Source: Oscillospiraceae bacterium (lineage in GTDB: Bacteria > Bacillota > Clostridia > Oscillospirales > Oscillospiraceae). From it: 64,000 nucleotides of DNA. Location of the stretch: assembly GCA_016282135.1 (NCBI GenBank), contig JAEEKA010000085.1, positions 1 to 64,000 on the forward strand, given 5' to 3'. The position numbers and the translations under genes are program-made. Under the pieces are notes generated by a model. That model did not search any database, was not told the DNA's origin, and worked only from the letters and a program-made list of their open reading frames with translations. Shown here one piece after another: positions 36,227-44,983 of the stretch (its first letter is position 1; every line of letters begins with the position of its first letter).

Positions 36227-37147
36227 ATGGACGGACTGTTTTACTGGCTGCTGAACATGAGCATCCTCGGCACCCTGACCGGAGCCGTGATCCTCCTGCT
36301 CCGGTTCGTCAGGCGAATCCGGCGGCGCTGGATCGTGATTCTGTGGGCAATTCCCCTGCTGCGCTTTTGGCTGCCGGTGAGCATCGGGGGGAAATACAGC
36401 CTGATGTCCCTTCTGTCCGGGTTCTCCACGAAAACGGTGGTGGTCTATCAAAGTCCGGGCGGGGAAAGGGTTTATTCCGCGATGAATTCCATCCAGGCCG
36501 CGGAGAGCTATTTCCCCATCACCTATCGGACCAATGTGCTGGAAGATGTGTTCCGCTGCGCCGCGCTGGTATGGGCCATTGTGGCGGCAGCCCTGATCCT
36601 CGCCCTGGGGATTCTGTACGTCTCCACCCTGTCGGAGCTCCGGGATGCGGAACGGCTCCGGGGCAAGGTGTATGTCTCCCCGAAGGTCACGGCCCCGGCG
36701 GTGTACGGGATTCTGCGGCCCCGGATTATTCTCCCCGCCTCCGCCGCGGCCTCGGAGGACCTGGAGCTGATCGTCCTGCACGAGGGGCGGCACATCCGCA
36801 GAGGGGACAATCTCTGGCGGATGCTCGCTTTTTTCACTGCCGCAATCCACTGGTTCAACCCGGCGATCTGGCTGTTCCTGAAGCTGTTTCTCTCCGACGC
36901 GGAAATCGCCTGCGATGAATCCGTTTTGTCCAGGCTTCCTGCCGATGACCACAGACGCTACGCCCACGCTCTGTTGAACGCCCGGACAGGAAAGACGGTG
37001 TTCGCCTCCGCCTTTGGCGGAGCCAAGGTCCGAACGCGAATTGAGCGGATCCTGTCCTTCCGAAGGATGACCGCCGCGTCAGGGATCGCCTTTGCGGTAT
37101 TGATTGCCGCCATCGCTTATTTCCTGCTGGCGAACGCGTCTGCATAA
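36227..37147 (+). CDS. M56 (BlaR1/MecR1-type) membrane metalloprotease
   Basis: A 306-residue membrane protease with helices near 5-25, 35-55 and 110-135, and the zinc motif HEGRH (in VLHEGRHIRRGDN) with the downstream acidic ligand in DAEIACDES. It ends with a helix near 285-303 and lacks the extracytoplasmic penicillin-binding sensor of true BlaR1. The signal must therefore come from another protein or the short periplasmic loop. The following lipoprotein and membrane protein are candidates. Confidence 0.9.
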   Translation: MDGLFYWLLNMSILGTLTGAVILLLRFVRRIRRRWIVILWAIPLLRFWLPVSIGGKYSLMSLLSGFSTKTVVVYQSPGGERVYSAMNSIQAAESYFPITYRTNVLEDVFRCAALVWAIVAAALILALGILYVSTLSELRDAERLRGKVYVSPKVTAPAVYGILRPRIILPASAAASEDLELIVLHEGRHIRRGDNLWRMLAFFTAAIHWFNPAIWLFLKLFLSDAEIACDESVLSRLPADDHRRYAHALLNARTGKTVFASAFGGAKVRTRIERILSFRRMTAASGIAFAVLIAAIAYFLLANASA

Positions 37148-37190
37148 GGACGCTGAATCCCGCCCTTTCTTTCACTGAATGGAGGTTAGG

Positions 37191-38012
37191 ATGAAAAACA
37201 AATTTTGGGTTTTACTTGTGCCGCTTCTGCTCCTTTTCGGATGCGGCGGGCACAGCGAAGTAACGGAGTCTCAGAATGCGGCTGAAAGCTACTCTTTCCG
37301 GGATGGCAGGTATACGCTTACGGAACCGAGCGCCAACCTGATCCCCTATCTCCTGGTCCGGGAGGGGCGATACACAGTCGTGAAGGATATCGCCGTATCC
37401 TATCAGCCGGGCGGAACGATTCAAAGGGCCGGCAATATGATCAAATTTGAGGGGAAATACTTAAACGAGGACTACCGCTATGCGTTTACTTTGATTGCGA
37501 ATGACGAGCTTCGCTTTGAACTCGACCAGTCGAAAATCCCGCAGAGCCAATCCGAGTGGAGAGATGGTATGGTCTTTTCAATTACAGAGGATTCTTCAGA
37601 CATGGACGACGCTGAAGCAGGCGATCAAACCGACATGAGCCAGGCGCGGACGGAACTCATGGAGCGCTTCCCGGAATACTTTGGGCTGGACCCGGTAAAT
37701 GGTCTGGATGTGATCGTCTGGCAAATGGCTCCTTCCAGTTACTCCTTCGGCTTGCTGGAGCACTCCGAAACGCCGCGCGATTGTATCGACAAGGACCTGT
37801 TTAACCTAACGAAAGTCGGCGGCGTCAGTGCGGAACAGATGAAAGAAATTCTGGCAACCTATGCTGTTTCTGAAGACGAGGTCTATATCATTCCGTGGCA
37901 GAATCCGATTTCAAGCTATCTTCCGGAGTTTTGCATCAACCGCGGCGGCGAGGATATGGATGCAAAAACAGAGGCGTACATAGCTGATATCCGCGAGATG
38001 CTGTTTGGATAA
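37191..38012 (+). CDS. Lipoprotein of unknown function linked to the BlaI/M56 pair
   Basis: A 273-residue predicted lipoprotein (lipobox LLLFGCGG). A compact beta-rich domain follows (about 40-145), then a more polar region with FPEYFGLDPVNGLDVIVWQM. No family is recognised. The ATG at 37191 has GGAGG upstream. It lies 43 nt after the M56 gene and could supply its missing sensor function, which is an inference from position only. Confidence 0.75.
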   Translation: MKNKFWVLLVPLLLLFGCGGHSEVTESQNAAESYSFRDGRYTLTEPSANLIPYLLVREGRYTVVKDIAVSYQPGGTIQRAGNMIKFEGKYLNEDYRYAFTLIANDELRFELDQSKIPQSQSEWRDGMVFSITEDSSDMDDAEAGDQTDMSQARTELMERFPEYFGLDPVNGLDVIVWQMAPSSYSFGLLEHSETPRDCIDKDLFNLTKVGGVSAEQMKEILATYAVSEDEVYIIPWQNPISSYLPEFCINRGGEDMDAKTEAYIADIREMLFG

Positions 38013-38044
38013 ACGAAGTGCCGCAGAATACAGAGGTGATCAAT

Positions 38045-39034
38045 ATGCAAAAAAAGTTTGCGCGCTTTTGGCTGTTCTCTCTCGTCGCCGTGCTTGCGGC
38101 GTCCTTCTATCCGCTTCTCATGGGAGGCCGGGTCATTTCCGATATGCTTCGGGACGGCACGGTTCTCAAGGAGAACTATCCGAAGTACATCATTCCATAT
38201 ACGCCGATTGCAGTCGCTTTGATTCTGGGCGTGCTGCTGTTGCCGCTGTTTGTCAAGCTGATGAAGCGCTTCGCGGTGCTCGGCAGCTCGGCGCTGTCGG
38301 TCGGCGCATTTTTCGGGCTGGAGCTCCTGTTTGAGCGGAAGGTTGTCGTTACCTCAACGGAGACGGCGGCAACGCTTGCGGATTGGCAAATGTTTTTGTG
38401 CAGATACATCCCGCCGGAGGAATACGCGGGGGAAACAGTAACGACGATTCGTACCGAAACAGCAGTCGATCTCCTGATCGGAGATTACAACCCCGCTTTC
38501 AAGCTGCATTTCTATTTGATCTCCGTTGTGCTGATCCTGGCCATTCTGAACTGTATCTACGGCTTCGCGCAGATTGCCAAAACCGGCAATCCCGCCCGGA
38601 AAAAAGCGCTGATCCTGCAATCGGTTTCCGCGGCGCTCTTCCTGGGGCTTTGCATTCTGGCCTGCTTCACGGCCTTCTGGCGGGACGGCAGCATCTTGGT
38701 TTCGCCGCTGTCTGCATGCCTGATGTCGGTGTTCTTCATTCTGTTGGGCGTTACGGTCGGCCTGTTTTTCGGGTCCCTCCTGCTGGGAAAGGCCAAGGTC
38801 CTCTCCCGCCTTCTGCCCGCCGTCATCGCCTCGGCCACCACCCTTTTGATGTACGTGGGGGAAATGATTCTGCTGCACGGGCACCTGTACCGCTTCGGGA
38901 CCGGCTTTTTCTTCGACGGGCTTCCGGACATGGTACTGGCCCCCGCGGATCTTCTCGTCATTTTGGCCGCTGGGGGAATCACATGGCTCCTGACCCGGAT
39001 TGGAAATCCAAAACCAAGCGCCGTAACGGCGTAG
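38045..39034 (+). CDS. Polytopic membrane protein of unknown function
   Basis: A 329-residue membrane protein with about eight predicted helices and no recognised family. The first helix follows MQKKFARFWLF; helices continue near 60, 90, 165, 200, 235, 265 and 300. The ATG at 38045 has AGAGGTGAT upstream. It is the last gene of the BlaI/M56 group, ended by a hairpin at 39060-39092. Confidence 0.7.
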   Translation: MQKKFARFWLFSLVAVLAASFYPLLMGGRVISDMLRDGTVLKENYPKYIIPYTPIAVALILGVLLLPLFVKLMKRFAVLGSSALSVGAFFGLELLFERKVVVTSTETAATLADWQMFLCRYIPPEEYAGETVTTIRTETAVDLLIGDYNPAFKLHFYLISVVLILAILNCIYGFAQIAKTGNPARKKALILQSVSAALFLGLCILACFTAFWRDGSILVSPLSACLMSVFFILLGVTVGLFFGSLLLGKAKVLSRLLPAVIASATTLLMYVGEMILLHGHLYRFGTGFFFDGLPDMVLAPADLLVILAAGGITWLLTRIGNPKPSAVTA

Positions 39035-39059
39035 ATTCAGCCGTCTGGCGTCCTTTACA

Positions 39060-39100
39060 CCGCGGATTCGGAGCATGGCTCCGGGTCCGCGGACTTTTTT
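39060..39100 (+). terminator. Terminator after the BlaI/M56 group
   Basis: CCGCGGA and TCCGCGG (39060-39066, 39086-39092) with an inner CGGAGC/GCTCCG stem, followed by CTTTTTTC. Confidence 0.75.
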
Positions 39101-39194
39101 CAAAAAATATGGGGAACCGTAAGGAGTTTTCAGCGTCTCAATTGTATAAAAGATGCGCGGTCAGACGTGAGCGCAGCAATACAGGAGGAACCCT

Positions 39195-39740
39195 ATGGAC
39201 AACGGTACAAGCAGCTACCGCCGTTTTCTGGATGGCGATGATCACGCCGTCGACGAGATCATGGAGGAGTTGTTCTTCCCGCTGGTCTTTTTCATCAACC
39301 GCTATGTGCAGGACGTTCCCGCCGCGGAGGACATCGCGTTGGACGCCATGACAGAGCTGTTTGTACATCCCCGCCGCTACAACTTCAAAACCTCTCTGAA
39401 AACGTATCTGTTCATGCTGGGGAAGAGTCGGGCGCTGAATTACTGCAAGCGTCGGCGGATCCTGCCCATGGAGGAGCTGTCCGAAGCCCTCCCGGCCCAG
39501 CAGGCGGAGCTGGAGGATCGGGCCCTGGACGACGAGCGAAAGCGGGTGGTCAGCCAGGCCCTGGCCCGGCTCCCGGAAGAGATGCGGGTGGCCGTCCACC
39601 TGGTTTTCTTTGCGGAATTGAGCTATGAGGAGACGGCCCGGGTGATGAAAAAGAACCGCAAGCAGGTGGACAACCTGCTCTACCGCGCGAAGAAGGAGCT
39701 TCGCGGGATGCTCGGAGAGGAGGGCCGGCAGCTGTTATGA
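39195..39740 (+). CDS. ECF-type RNA polymerase sigma factor
   Basis: A 181-residue sigma factor with region 2 (DVPAAEDIALDAMTELFVHPRRYN, split here over about residues 40-65) and region 4 (LPEEMRVAVHLVFFAELSYEETARVM). An AGGAGG site precedes the ATG. The next gene overlaps by 4 nt and encodes a single-pass membrane protein, the usual arrangement for an anti-sigma partner. Confidence 0.9.
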   Translation: MDNGTSSYRRFLDGDDHAVDEIMEELFFPLVFFINRYVQDVPAAEDIALDAMTELFVHPRRYNFKTSLKTYLFMLGKSRALNYCKRRRILPMEELSEALPAQQAELEDRALDDERKRVVSQALARLPEEMRVAVHLVFFAELSYEETARVMKKNRKQVDNLLYRAKKELRGMLGEEGRQLL

Positions 39741-40282
39741 GAGAAATCGACGAATACACCGCGGAGCTGCGCCAGAGAATCGCCCAAAAGCTGGAGCAGC
39801 GGCGGTTGGCCCGGAAACGGCTGGCAGCCTGCGCCGCCTCTCTGGTCCTGGTGGTTGGAATCACCGCGGCAGTGCTCCTGCCGGGCCTCCGCCCCGGAAC
39901 AGACGGTCGATCGGGAGAGGCCAGGGAAAGCACGGAGGCCGCCCCCGTCAGTCTCTGCGGCGCGGAGCTCTGGCGGATGGATCAAAGCGGTCAATGGGAG
40001 CGTTCGGACAGGCAGCCCCGGGCCCCTGCGGGTTTGAGCGTCTGGATTCGCAGCGCTGACCCCCTTGCCTACGCGGAGTCGGATGGCGATTGCCCGGTGG
40101 ATGACAGTCCTGAAACTGCCAGCGAACAGGAGCCTGTCCGGATTCTGCTGACCGATGAGAACGGCATTCAGATGGAATACCTTTTTGACGGCGCGGCGTT
40201 GATCCGATTGCCGGAAAACCGGCGGGTGGCCCTGACCGACCAACAAATCAAAGAGCTGAAGTCACTGTTGTTTGAGGACTGA
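39737..40282 (+). CDS. Single-pass membrane protein, likely anti-sigma partner
   Basis: A 181-residue protein with a short cytoplasmic N terminus, one helix at about 30-50 and an extracytoplasmic domain. It has no zinc-type anti-sigma HxxxCxxC motif. Its role as anti-sigma factor is inferred from the ATGA overlap with the sigma gene and the topology. The serpin gene follows after 15 nt. Confidence 0.7.
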   Translation: MREIDEYTAELRQRIAQKLEQRRLARKRLAACAASLVLVVGITAAVLLPGLRPGTDGRSGEARESTEAAPVSLCGAELWRMDQSGQWERSDRQPRAPAGLSVWIRSADPLAYAESDGDCPVDDSPETASEQEPVRILLTDENGIQMEYLFDGAALIRLPENRRVALTDQQIKELKSLLFED

Positions 40283-40297
40283 AAGGAGAACGTGAAC

Positions 40298-41620
40298 ATG
40301 AACGTGAAACAATGGAAGATGAAGCGAGCGCTCTGCCTGCTGCTGGCCGCTGTGCTGCTCAGCTTCGGCGGCTGCACCGCCGCCAACCAGCCCGGCTCCC
40401 CCGGCGGAACGGGCGGCTCTACCCAGCCGGCCGCCCCGGCAGTCCGGACGCGCTCCGTGGACCTGATGGCCGAGGTCAATCCCACGGCTGACACCCGGAA
40501 GACCTCCGGCATGAGCCCGGAAGCCGCCGCGGCCGCGGCGGACTTTGCCCTGCGGCTCTTCCGGGCGGGCAGCAAGGCCGGAGAAAACAGCCTGATCTCC
40601 CCCCTGTCCGTGCTCAGCGCCCTGGCGATGACCGCCAACGGGGCCAAAGGCGAGACCCTGGAGCAGATGGAACGCACCCTGGGGCTGAGCCGGGAGCAGT
40701 ACAACGAATTCTTCCGGGGCTATCTGGCCGCCCTGGGCGAGGACAGCAAAAACGCACTGCGGCTGGCCAACTCCGTCTGGTTCACCAACGATCCTCGCTT
40801 TACCGTGAATCAGGATTTTTTGCAGACCAACGCCGATTTCTACGGCGCAGGGGTCTACCAGGCTCCCTTTGACAATACGACTCTCCGAGACATCAACAAC
40901 TGGGTCAAGGAGAAAACCGCCGGAATGATCCCCGAGATTCTGGACGAGATCCCGCTGGAGGCGGTGATGTATCTGGTCAACGCCCTGGCCTTTGAGGGCA
41001 AGTGGATGACGCCGTATAACAAATATTCCGTTGCGCCGGGGGAGTTTATCGCGGCAAACGGGAACGAGCGAAGCGTGGATTTCATGTACGCCGAGGAACA
41101 CGCCTATCTGGAGGACGAAAACGCCACAGGCTTCCTCAAGTATTATGAGGGCGGGCGCTATGCCTTCGCCGCTCTGCTGCCCAGGGAGGGCGTCAGCGTG
41201 GAGCAGTACCTGGCCGCCCTGGACGGAGCCGCCCTGCGGGCCATGCTGACAAATCCCCGGCCCGAGGCAGTGCAGACCTCCCTGCCGAAGTTCGAGGCCG
41301 CCTGGTCCGGGGAACTTTCCGAGCTTTTGAAGTCCATGGGCATGACTGTCCCCTTCGACAGCAGCGCGGCGGATTTCTCCGGTCTGGGCAGCTCCACCGG
41401 CGGGAATATCTTCATCAACCGGGTGCTCCACAAGACTTTTATCTCCGTGGCGGAGCAGGGCACCCGGGCCGGCGCGGCTACCGCGGTGGAAATGACTGAC
41501 GAGGCCGTTATGGAGATAACCCGTCAGGTCTATCTGGATCGTCCCTTCGTCTATATGCTGGTTGACTGCGAGACAGGCCTTCCCTTCTTCATCGGTACCA
41601 TGCTGGATCCCGCAGGCTGA
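40298..41620 (+). CDS. Serpin, lipoprotein-anchored, in a sigma-factor operon
   Basis: A 440-residue serpin with lipobox SFGGCTAA and a Gly/Pro/Thr-rich linker. The fold is complete (NALAFEGKWM, then DRPFVYMLVD and GTMLDP). The hinge EQGTRAGAATA starts near residue 386 and predicts an inhibitory serpin. By P17 counting, P1 falls near an acidic residue (VEMTDEAV), unlike the Ala-rich loop of the serpin at 24658, so targets probably differ. The ATG at 40298 has AAAGGAG 8 nt away; a GTG at 40292 is too close to it. It appears to be expressed with the ECF sigma pair. Confidence 0.92.
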   Translation: MNVKQWKMKRALCLLLAAVLLSFGGCTAANQPGSPGGTGGSTQPAAPAVRTRSVDLMAEVNPTADTRKTSGMSPEAAAAAADFALRLFRAGSKAGENSLISPLSVLSALAMTANGAKGETLEQMERTLGLSREQYNEFFRGYLAALGEDSKNALRLANSVWFTNDPRFTVNQDFLQTNADFYGAGVYQAPFDNTTLRDINNWVKEKTAGMIPEILDEIPLEAVMYLVNALAFEGKWMTPYNKYSVAPGEFIAANGNERSVDFMYAEEHAYLEDENATGFLKYYEGGRYAFAALLPREGVSVEQYLAALDGAALRAMLTNPRPEAVQTSLPKFEAAWSGELSELLKSMGMTVPFDSSAADFSGLGSSTGGNIFINRVLHKTFISVAEQGTRAGAATAVEMTDEAVMEITRQVYLDRPFVYMLVDCETGLPFFIGTMLDPAG

Positions 41621-41635
41621 TACCTTTCCAGATAA

Positions 41636-41678
41636 ACAGACAGTCCCTTGGGAGAACCGCTCCCAAGGGACTGTCTGT
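41636..41678. terminator. Bidirectional terminator
   Basis: A perfect 19-bp stem (41636-41654 with 41660-41678) and 5-nt loop between the convergent serpin and permease genes. T-runs are short on both sides. Confidence 0.7.
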
Positions 41679-41695
41679 CACGAACAATCAAGAAC

Positions 41696-44254
41696 TCAAA
41701 GCACCAGAAGGATCAGCAGACTGACGATCAAAAACGCCAAAACGCCCCATGCGCTCAGCGCCGTCTTTGTCCGGACGCCATTTGGGGAAATATTCCGCTC
41801 CCGGACGCCGAAGAAGAACACCACGGCGCCGAAGAGGGAGAGAATCAGCAGCAGGGCCACGTAAAGCAGCAGGCCGAACACCGCCGGCTTGGTGATGACC
41901 TCCGCCAGCTCCACCTCCCGCAGGGCCAGATTGGGCACAGCCCTCGCCGCCAGGGTCAGCAAGACGGGAAGCACCGCCGAGGACAGGGTGTTGATGAGGA
42001 TATGAAGGGCAGTGGAATACCGGAGCTTTCCGGTTTTCAGGTACACGTACCCGAACACAAGCCCCAGCAGGAAGGCATAGCAGACCTGGTTCACCGACCG
42101 GTGGAACAGGGCGAAGAACAGTGCGGAAACGATCAGCGCGGCCTTCTCCCCATAGGGCAGCAGCCGATTCAGTACGCAGCGCCGGAAGACAAATTCCTCC
42201 ATAATCGGAGCCGCGACGGCCACCACCGCCACCTGGAGTGCCGGAAACGCCGTCGTTCCCGTGTCCGCCGCCTGGAGGCCAAGCCGCCGGTAGAACAGCA
42301 CGCCGGTGATCCTTTGCAGCAGCAGGCCCACGATGTTCCCCGCGTACATGACGAAGAAGCAGGCCGGGATCAGCACCAGAAACTCCCGGAGGCGGAGGGT
42401 GCGCCGGGGGAGAATTGTCTTCTCCCGCTGCCTTCCCACCGTCAGCAAGAACACCGGTAGCCCCACCGCATAGATGGGCAGGTACAGGGCGATCAGCGGA
42501 TCCAAGTCCATCCGCGACAAAACAAACTGGGCAGCCAGGACTGCCACGGACATCAGGCTCAGCGCCAGGGCAGCTCTGGTATAGGTCTTTCCCACGGTCT
42601 TCCGCTTGGGCTCAGTGGTCCTGTCCCGGACGGCTTTCCCTTTGCAGGGGTAGAGCCACACGCCGGTCAGTCCCAGGAACATCCCGCCGAACAGCACATT
42701 CAGAATCGTAACCAGAATGAACCCTGCCGCGCTGTGACCGTAATTGATTCCGTAGCTCAACACCACGCCGTCAAAGATCAGACCCACGTACAGCAGAATG
42801 ATCTGAATCACCTGCTTGAAGCTTACGCCCACCGACGAGGGAATGGAAACGTCCGTGAACACCCCGGAGGCGCTGGCAAAGAAATCCAGCGACATGAGCA
42901 TGGGCAGATACAGCAGTCCCCGCAGCGGCGGGAAGCCGGCCGCCGCGCTGCCGATCACCAGCGGGAAAAACACGTCCAGCGCGCAGTTGCAGCTTCCGCC
43001 CAGGAGAGAGTAGAACAGCTTGGACCAGATGGGCTCTGGCTGCAGCAGGAAGGTATCCTTGCGGATGTCCTCCGTGACGGGAGACACAATGGTGCGGAAA
43101 AACACCATCACCGCCAGCACCAGGATCGGGATATAGTCAATGGGCTTATCCATGAAATGCCGGACGTAGAGTCCCCCCGCCAGAGCCGCGAAGCTGTAGG
43201 TGAGCATGGTTTTGGAGATGAAAAACCGGGAGAAACGCCGCCGGTTATGGAAGACCCGGTAGAAATATACGCTGCTTCCGATACCGTGACGGAAGCCGTC
43301 CCAGGTCACCGTCCGCTCCTTGGTGCGCATCATCAGCAGGGACGCGCCCTCGCTGTTCACAGCCTCATGCAGCAGCGAAATCTCTTGGGCGGAGCGCAGA
43401 GTCTCCTCGTAATAGTCCGCCGGCAGCTTCCGCACCGTCAGAATCAGGATCACGATCAAGGCGGCGCTCATGCCCAGCAGGCAGAGGGAGAGTCCGGTCT
43501 CTCCCTCCAGGGCGAACAGCATAGTCCCCTTGACCCAGCCCCAGACAGGAATCCATCTGGTTACCGGCGCGTTGAAAAACCGCTGGGCCGTTTGGAACAT
43601 GTCCTCGTCGCCGCCGGCTTTGTACATGCGGTAGAAGGCAAAACCCATCACCGCCAGCAGGGCAAAGATGACCCACCGCAGATTCCTGCGGAAGAAGGGG
43701 TGGCGGCTGCCCAACTCATAGATCAGAATTTTCAGCAGCGAACAGAACGCCAGGGTCAGACACCAAGCCAGCAGAATAGACAGGGTTCCGTAGACTGTTA
43801 AATCATACTTCCCGGCCAAAAACGGCAGCCGGATCGCAAGAAGCAGTCCCGCCAGAATGGGAAGCTCCAGGGTATTGGTCACCCGGAACGCCAGCACCGC
43901 CTGGGGTGACAGATCGCTGGCAAAGAGCAGATTCACGTCGGCGTGCTTGAACATGGTGGAAACACTTCGCTCTGCGCCGATGATCTGAATCACCAGCAGG
44001 CCAAGAACCATAATCCCCGCAGCCAGCTCCAGAAAATTCAACCCGCTCATGCCGGTGGCTTCGAAAATCTCCTCCAGGCTTGTGGGCAGTTCACTGTTCG
44101 ACTCGGCAAGGCGGCGCAGATACCAGCGGATGCCGTAGAAAAGGATCCCGCCAACCCCTGCCAGCCCGAGAAAGAGGTAGAATGCCCAGGTGCGGATAAA
44201 GGAGCGAATCTGATTCCAGGTGGTATGGAAAAAATAGTAGAAAAACATCCGCAT
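41696..44254 (-). CDS. ABC exporter permease fused to a CPBP intramembrane protease
   Basis: An 852-residue membrane protein. Residues about 1-560 look like the putative ABC exporter permease that pairs with CcmA-type ATPases (helices near 20-45, 70-90, 115-185, 200-250 and onwards). Residues about 590-850 carry a CPBP (Abi) protease domain with the glutamate motif EEFVFRRCVL and the second motif LFFALFHRSVNQ. A fusion of transporter and protease is unusual and may couple peptide maturation to export. AGGAGG precedes the ATG. The ATPase gene ends 12 nt upstream. Confidence 0.82.
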   Translation of the reverse strand: MRMFFYYFFHTTWNQIRSFIRTWAFYLFLGLAGVGGILFYGIRWYLRRLAESNSELPTSLEEIFEATGMSGLNFLELAAGIMVLGLLVIQIIGAERSVSTMFKHADVNLLFASDLSPQAVLAFRVTNTLELPILAGLLLAIRLPFLAGKYDLTVYGTLSILLAWCLTLAFCSLLKILIYELGSRHPFFRRNLRWVIFALLAVMGFAFYRMYKAGGDEDMFQTAQRFFNAPVTRWIPVWGWVKGTMLFALEGETGLSLCLLGMSAALIVILILTVRKLPADYYEETLRSAQEISLLHEAVNSEGASLLMMRTKERTVTWDGFRHGIGSSVYFYRVFHNRRRFSRFFISKTMLTYSFAALAGGLYVRHFMDKPIDYIPILVLAVMVFFRTIVSPVTEDIRKDTFLLQPEPIWSKLFYSLLGGSCNCALDVFFPLVIGSAAAGFPPLRGLLYLPMLMSLDFFASASGVFTDVSIPSSVGVSFKQVIQIILLYVGLIFDGVVLSYGINYGHSAAGFILVTILNVLFGGMFLGLTGVWLYPCKGKAVRDRTTEPKRKTVGKTYTRAALALSLMSVAVLAAQFVLSRMDLDPLIALYLPIYAVGLPVFLLTVGRQREKTILPRRTLRLREFLVLIPACFFVMYAGNIVGLLLQRITGVLFYRRLGLQAADTGTTAFPALQVAVVAVAAPIMEEFVFRRCVLNRLLPYGEKAALIVSALFFALFHRSVNQVCYAFLLGLVFGYVYLKTGKLRYSTALHILINTLSSAVLPVLLTLAARAVPNLALREVELAEVITKPAVFGLLLYVALLLILSLFGAVVFFFGVRERNISPNGVRTKTALSAWGVLAFLIVSLLILLVL

Positions 44255-44266
44255 GGCCCGTTCCTC

Positions 44267-44983
44267 CTACTTCTCCGCCGCGGCGGCCTCCCCTTCCGTG
44301 GTTGCAAAAAACAACTCCTCCAGAGACGCGCCGCTGCCGCTCAGTTCCTCCCGCGTCATGGTCCTGCGGACGGTACCCCTCTGCATAATGATCGCCCGAT
44401 CCCACAGCATGTCCACGGATTCGATGATATGGGTGCTGACCAGAAGCGTGGCCCCCTGATCCCGCAGCTCCTCCATCACATGCTTCAGCTCCTTGATGGC
44501 GTGGGGGTCCAGGCCGATGAAGGGCTCGTCCAAAAGCAGAACGGTGGGCTGGGTAAAGAGGCCCAGGCAGATGCTCAGCTTCTGGGCCATGCCCTTGGAC
44601 AGGGCGGAGCCCAGCTTTTTCTTGTGCTCCGTCAGGGAAAAGCGCTCCAGAAGCGCCGCCGCCCGGGCCTCGTAATCCTGCAGCCGATAGGCTCGGGCCA
44701 CAAATTCAAAATGCTCCGAAACCGTAAGGTTCGGGTAGAAGGACGGGATCTCCGGGATATAGCCCAGCACCCGGCGGCTGGCGGGGTCGTTGTTGGGCAT
44801 GCCGTTGATCAGAATCTTCCCCTCAAAGCGCAAAAAGCCTGTAATACCCTTCATCAGGGTGGACTTTCCCGCGCCGTTGGGGCCCAGCAGCACCGTAACG
44901 CTGCCATCCGGCAGGCTGAAGCTGAGATCGTCGCAGGCAAGGGTATTGCCGTAGCGTTTGGTATAGTGAGATACTTCAAGCAT
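44267..44983 (-). CDS. ABC transporter ATPase partner of the CPBP fusion
   Basis: A 238-residue ATPase with Walker A LGPNGAGKSTLMKG, a modified signature LSKGMAQKLSICLG, Walker B VLLLDEPFIGLD and H-loop STHII. The start at 44983 has GGGAGA upstream and overlaps the amidase gene by 8 nt; the longer frame to 45046 is rejected for lack of a site. It should energise the fused permease downstream. Confidence 0.9.
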   Translation of the reverse strand: MLEVSHYTKRYGNTLACDDLSFSLPDGSVTVLLGPNGAGKSTLMKGITGFLRFEGKILINGMPNNDPASRRVLGYIPEIPSFYPNLTVSEHFEFVARAYRLQDYEARAAALLERFSLTEHKKKLGSALSKGMAQKLSICLGLFTQPTVLLLDEPFIGLDPHAIKELKHVMEELRDQGATLLVSTHIIESVDMLWDRAIIMQRGTVRRTMTREELSGSGASLEELFFATTEGEAAAAEK

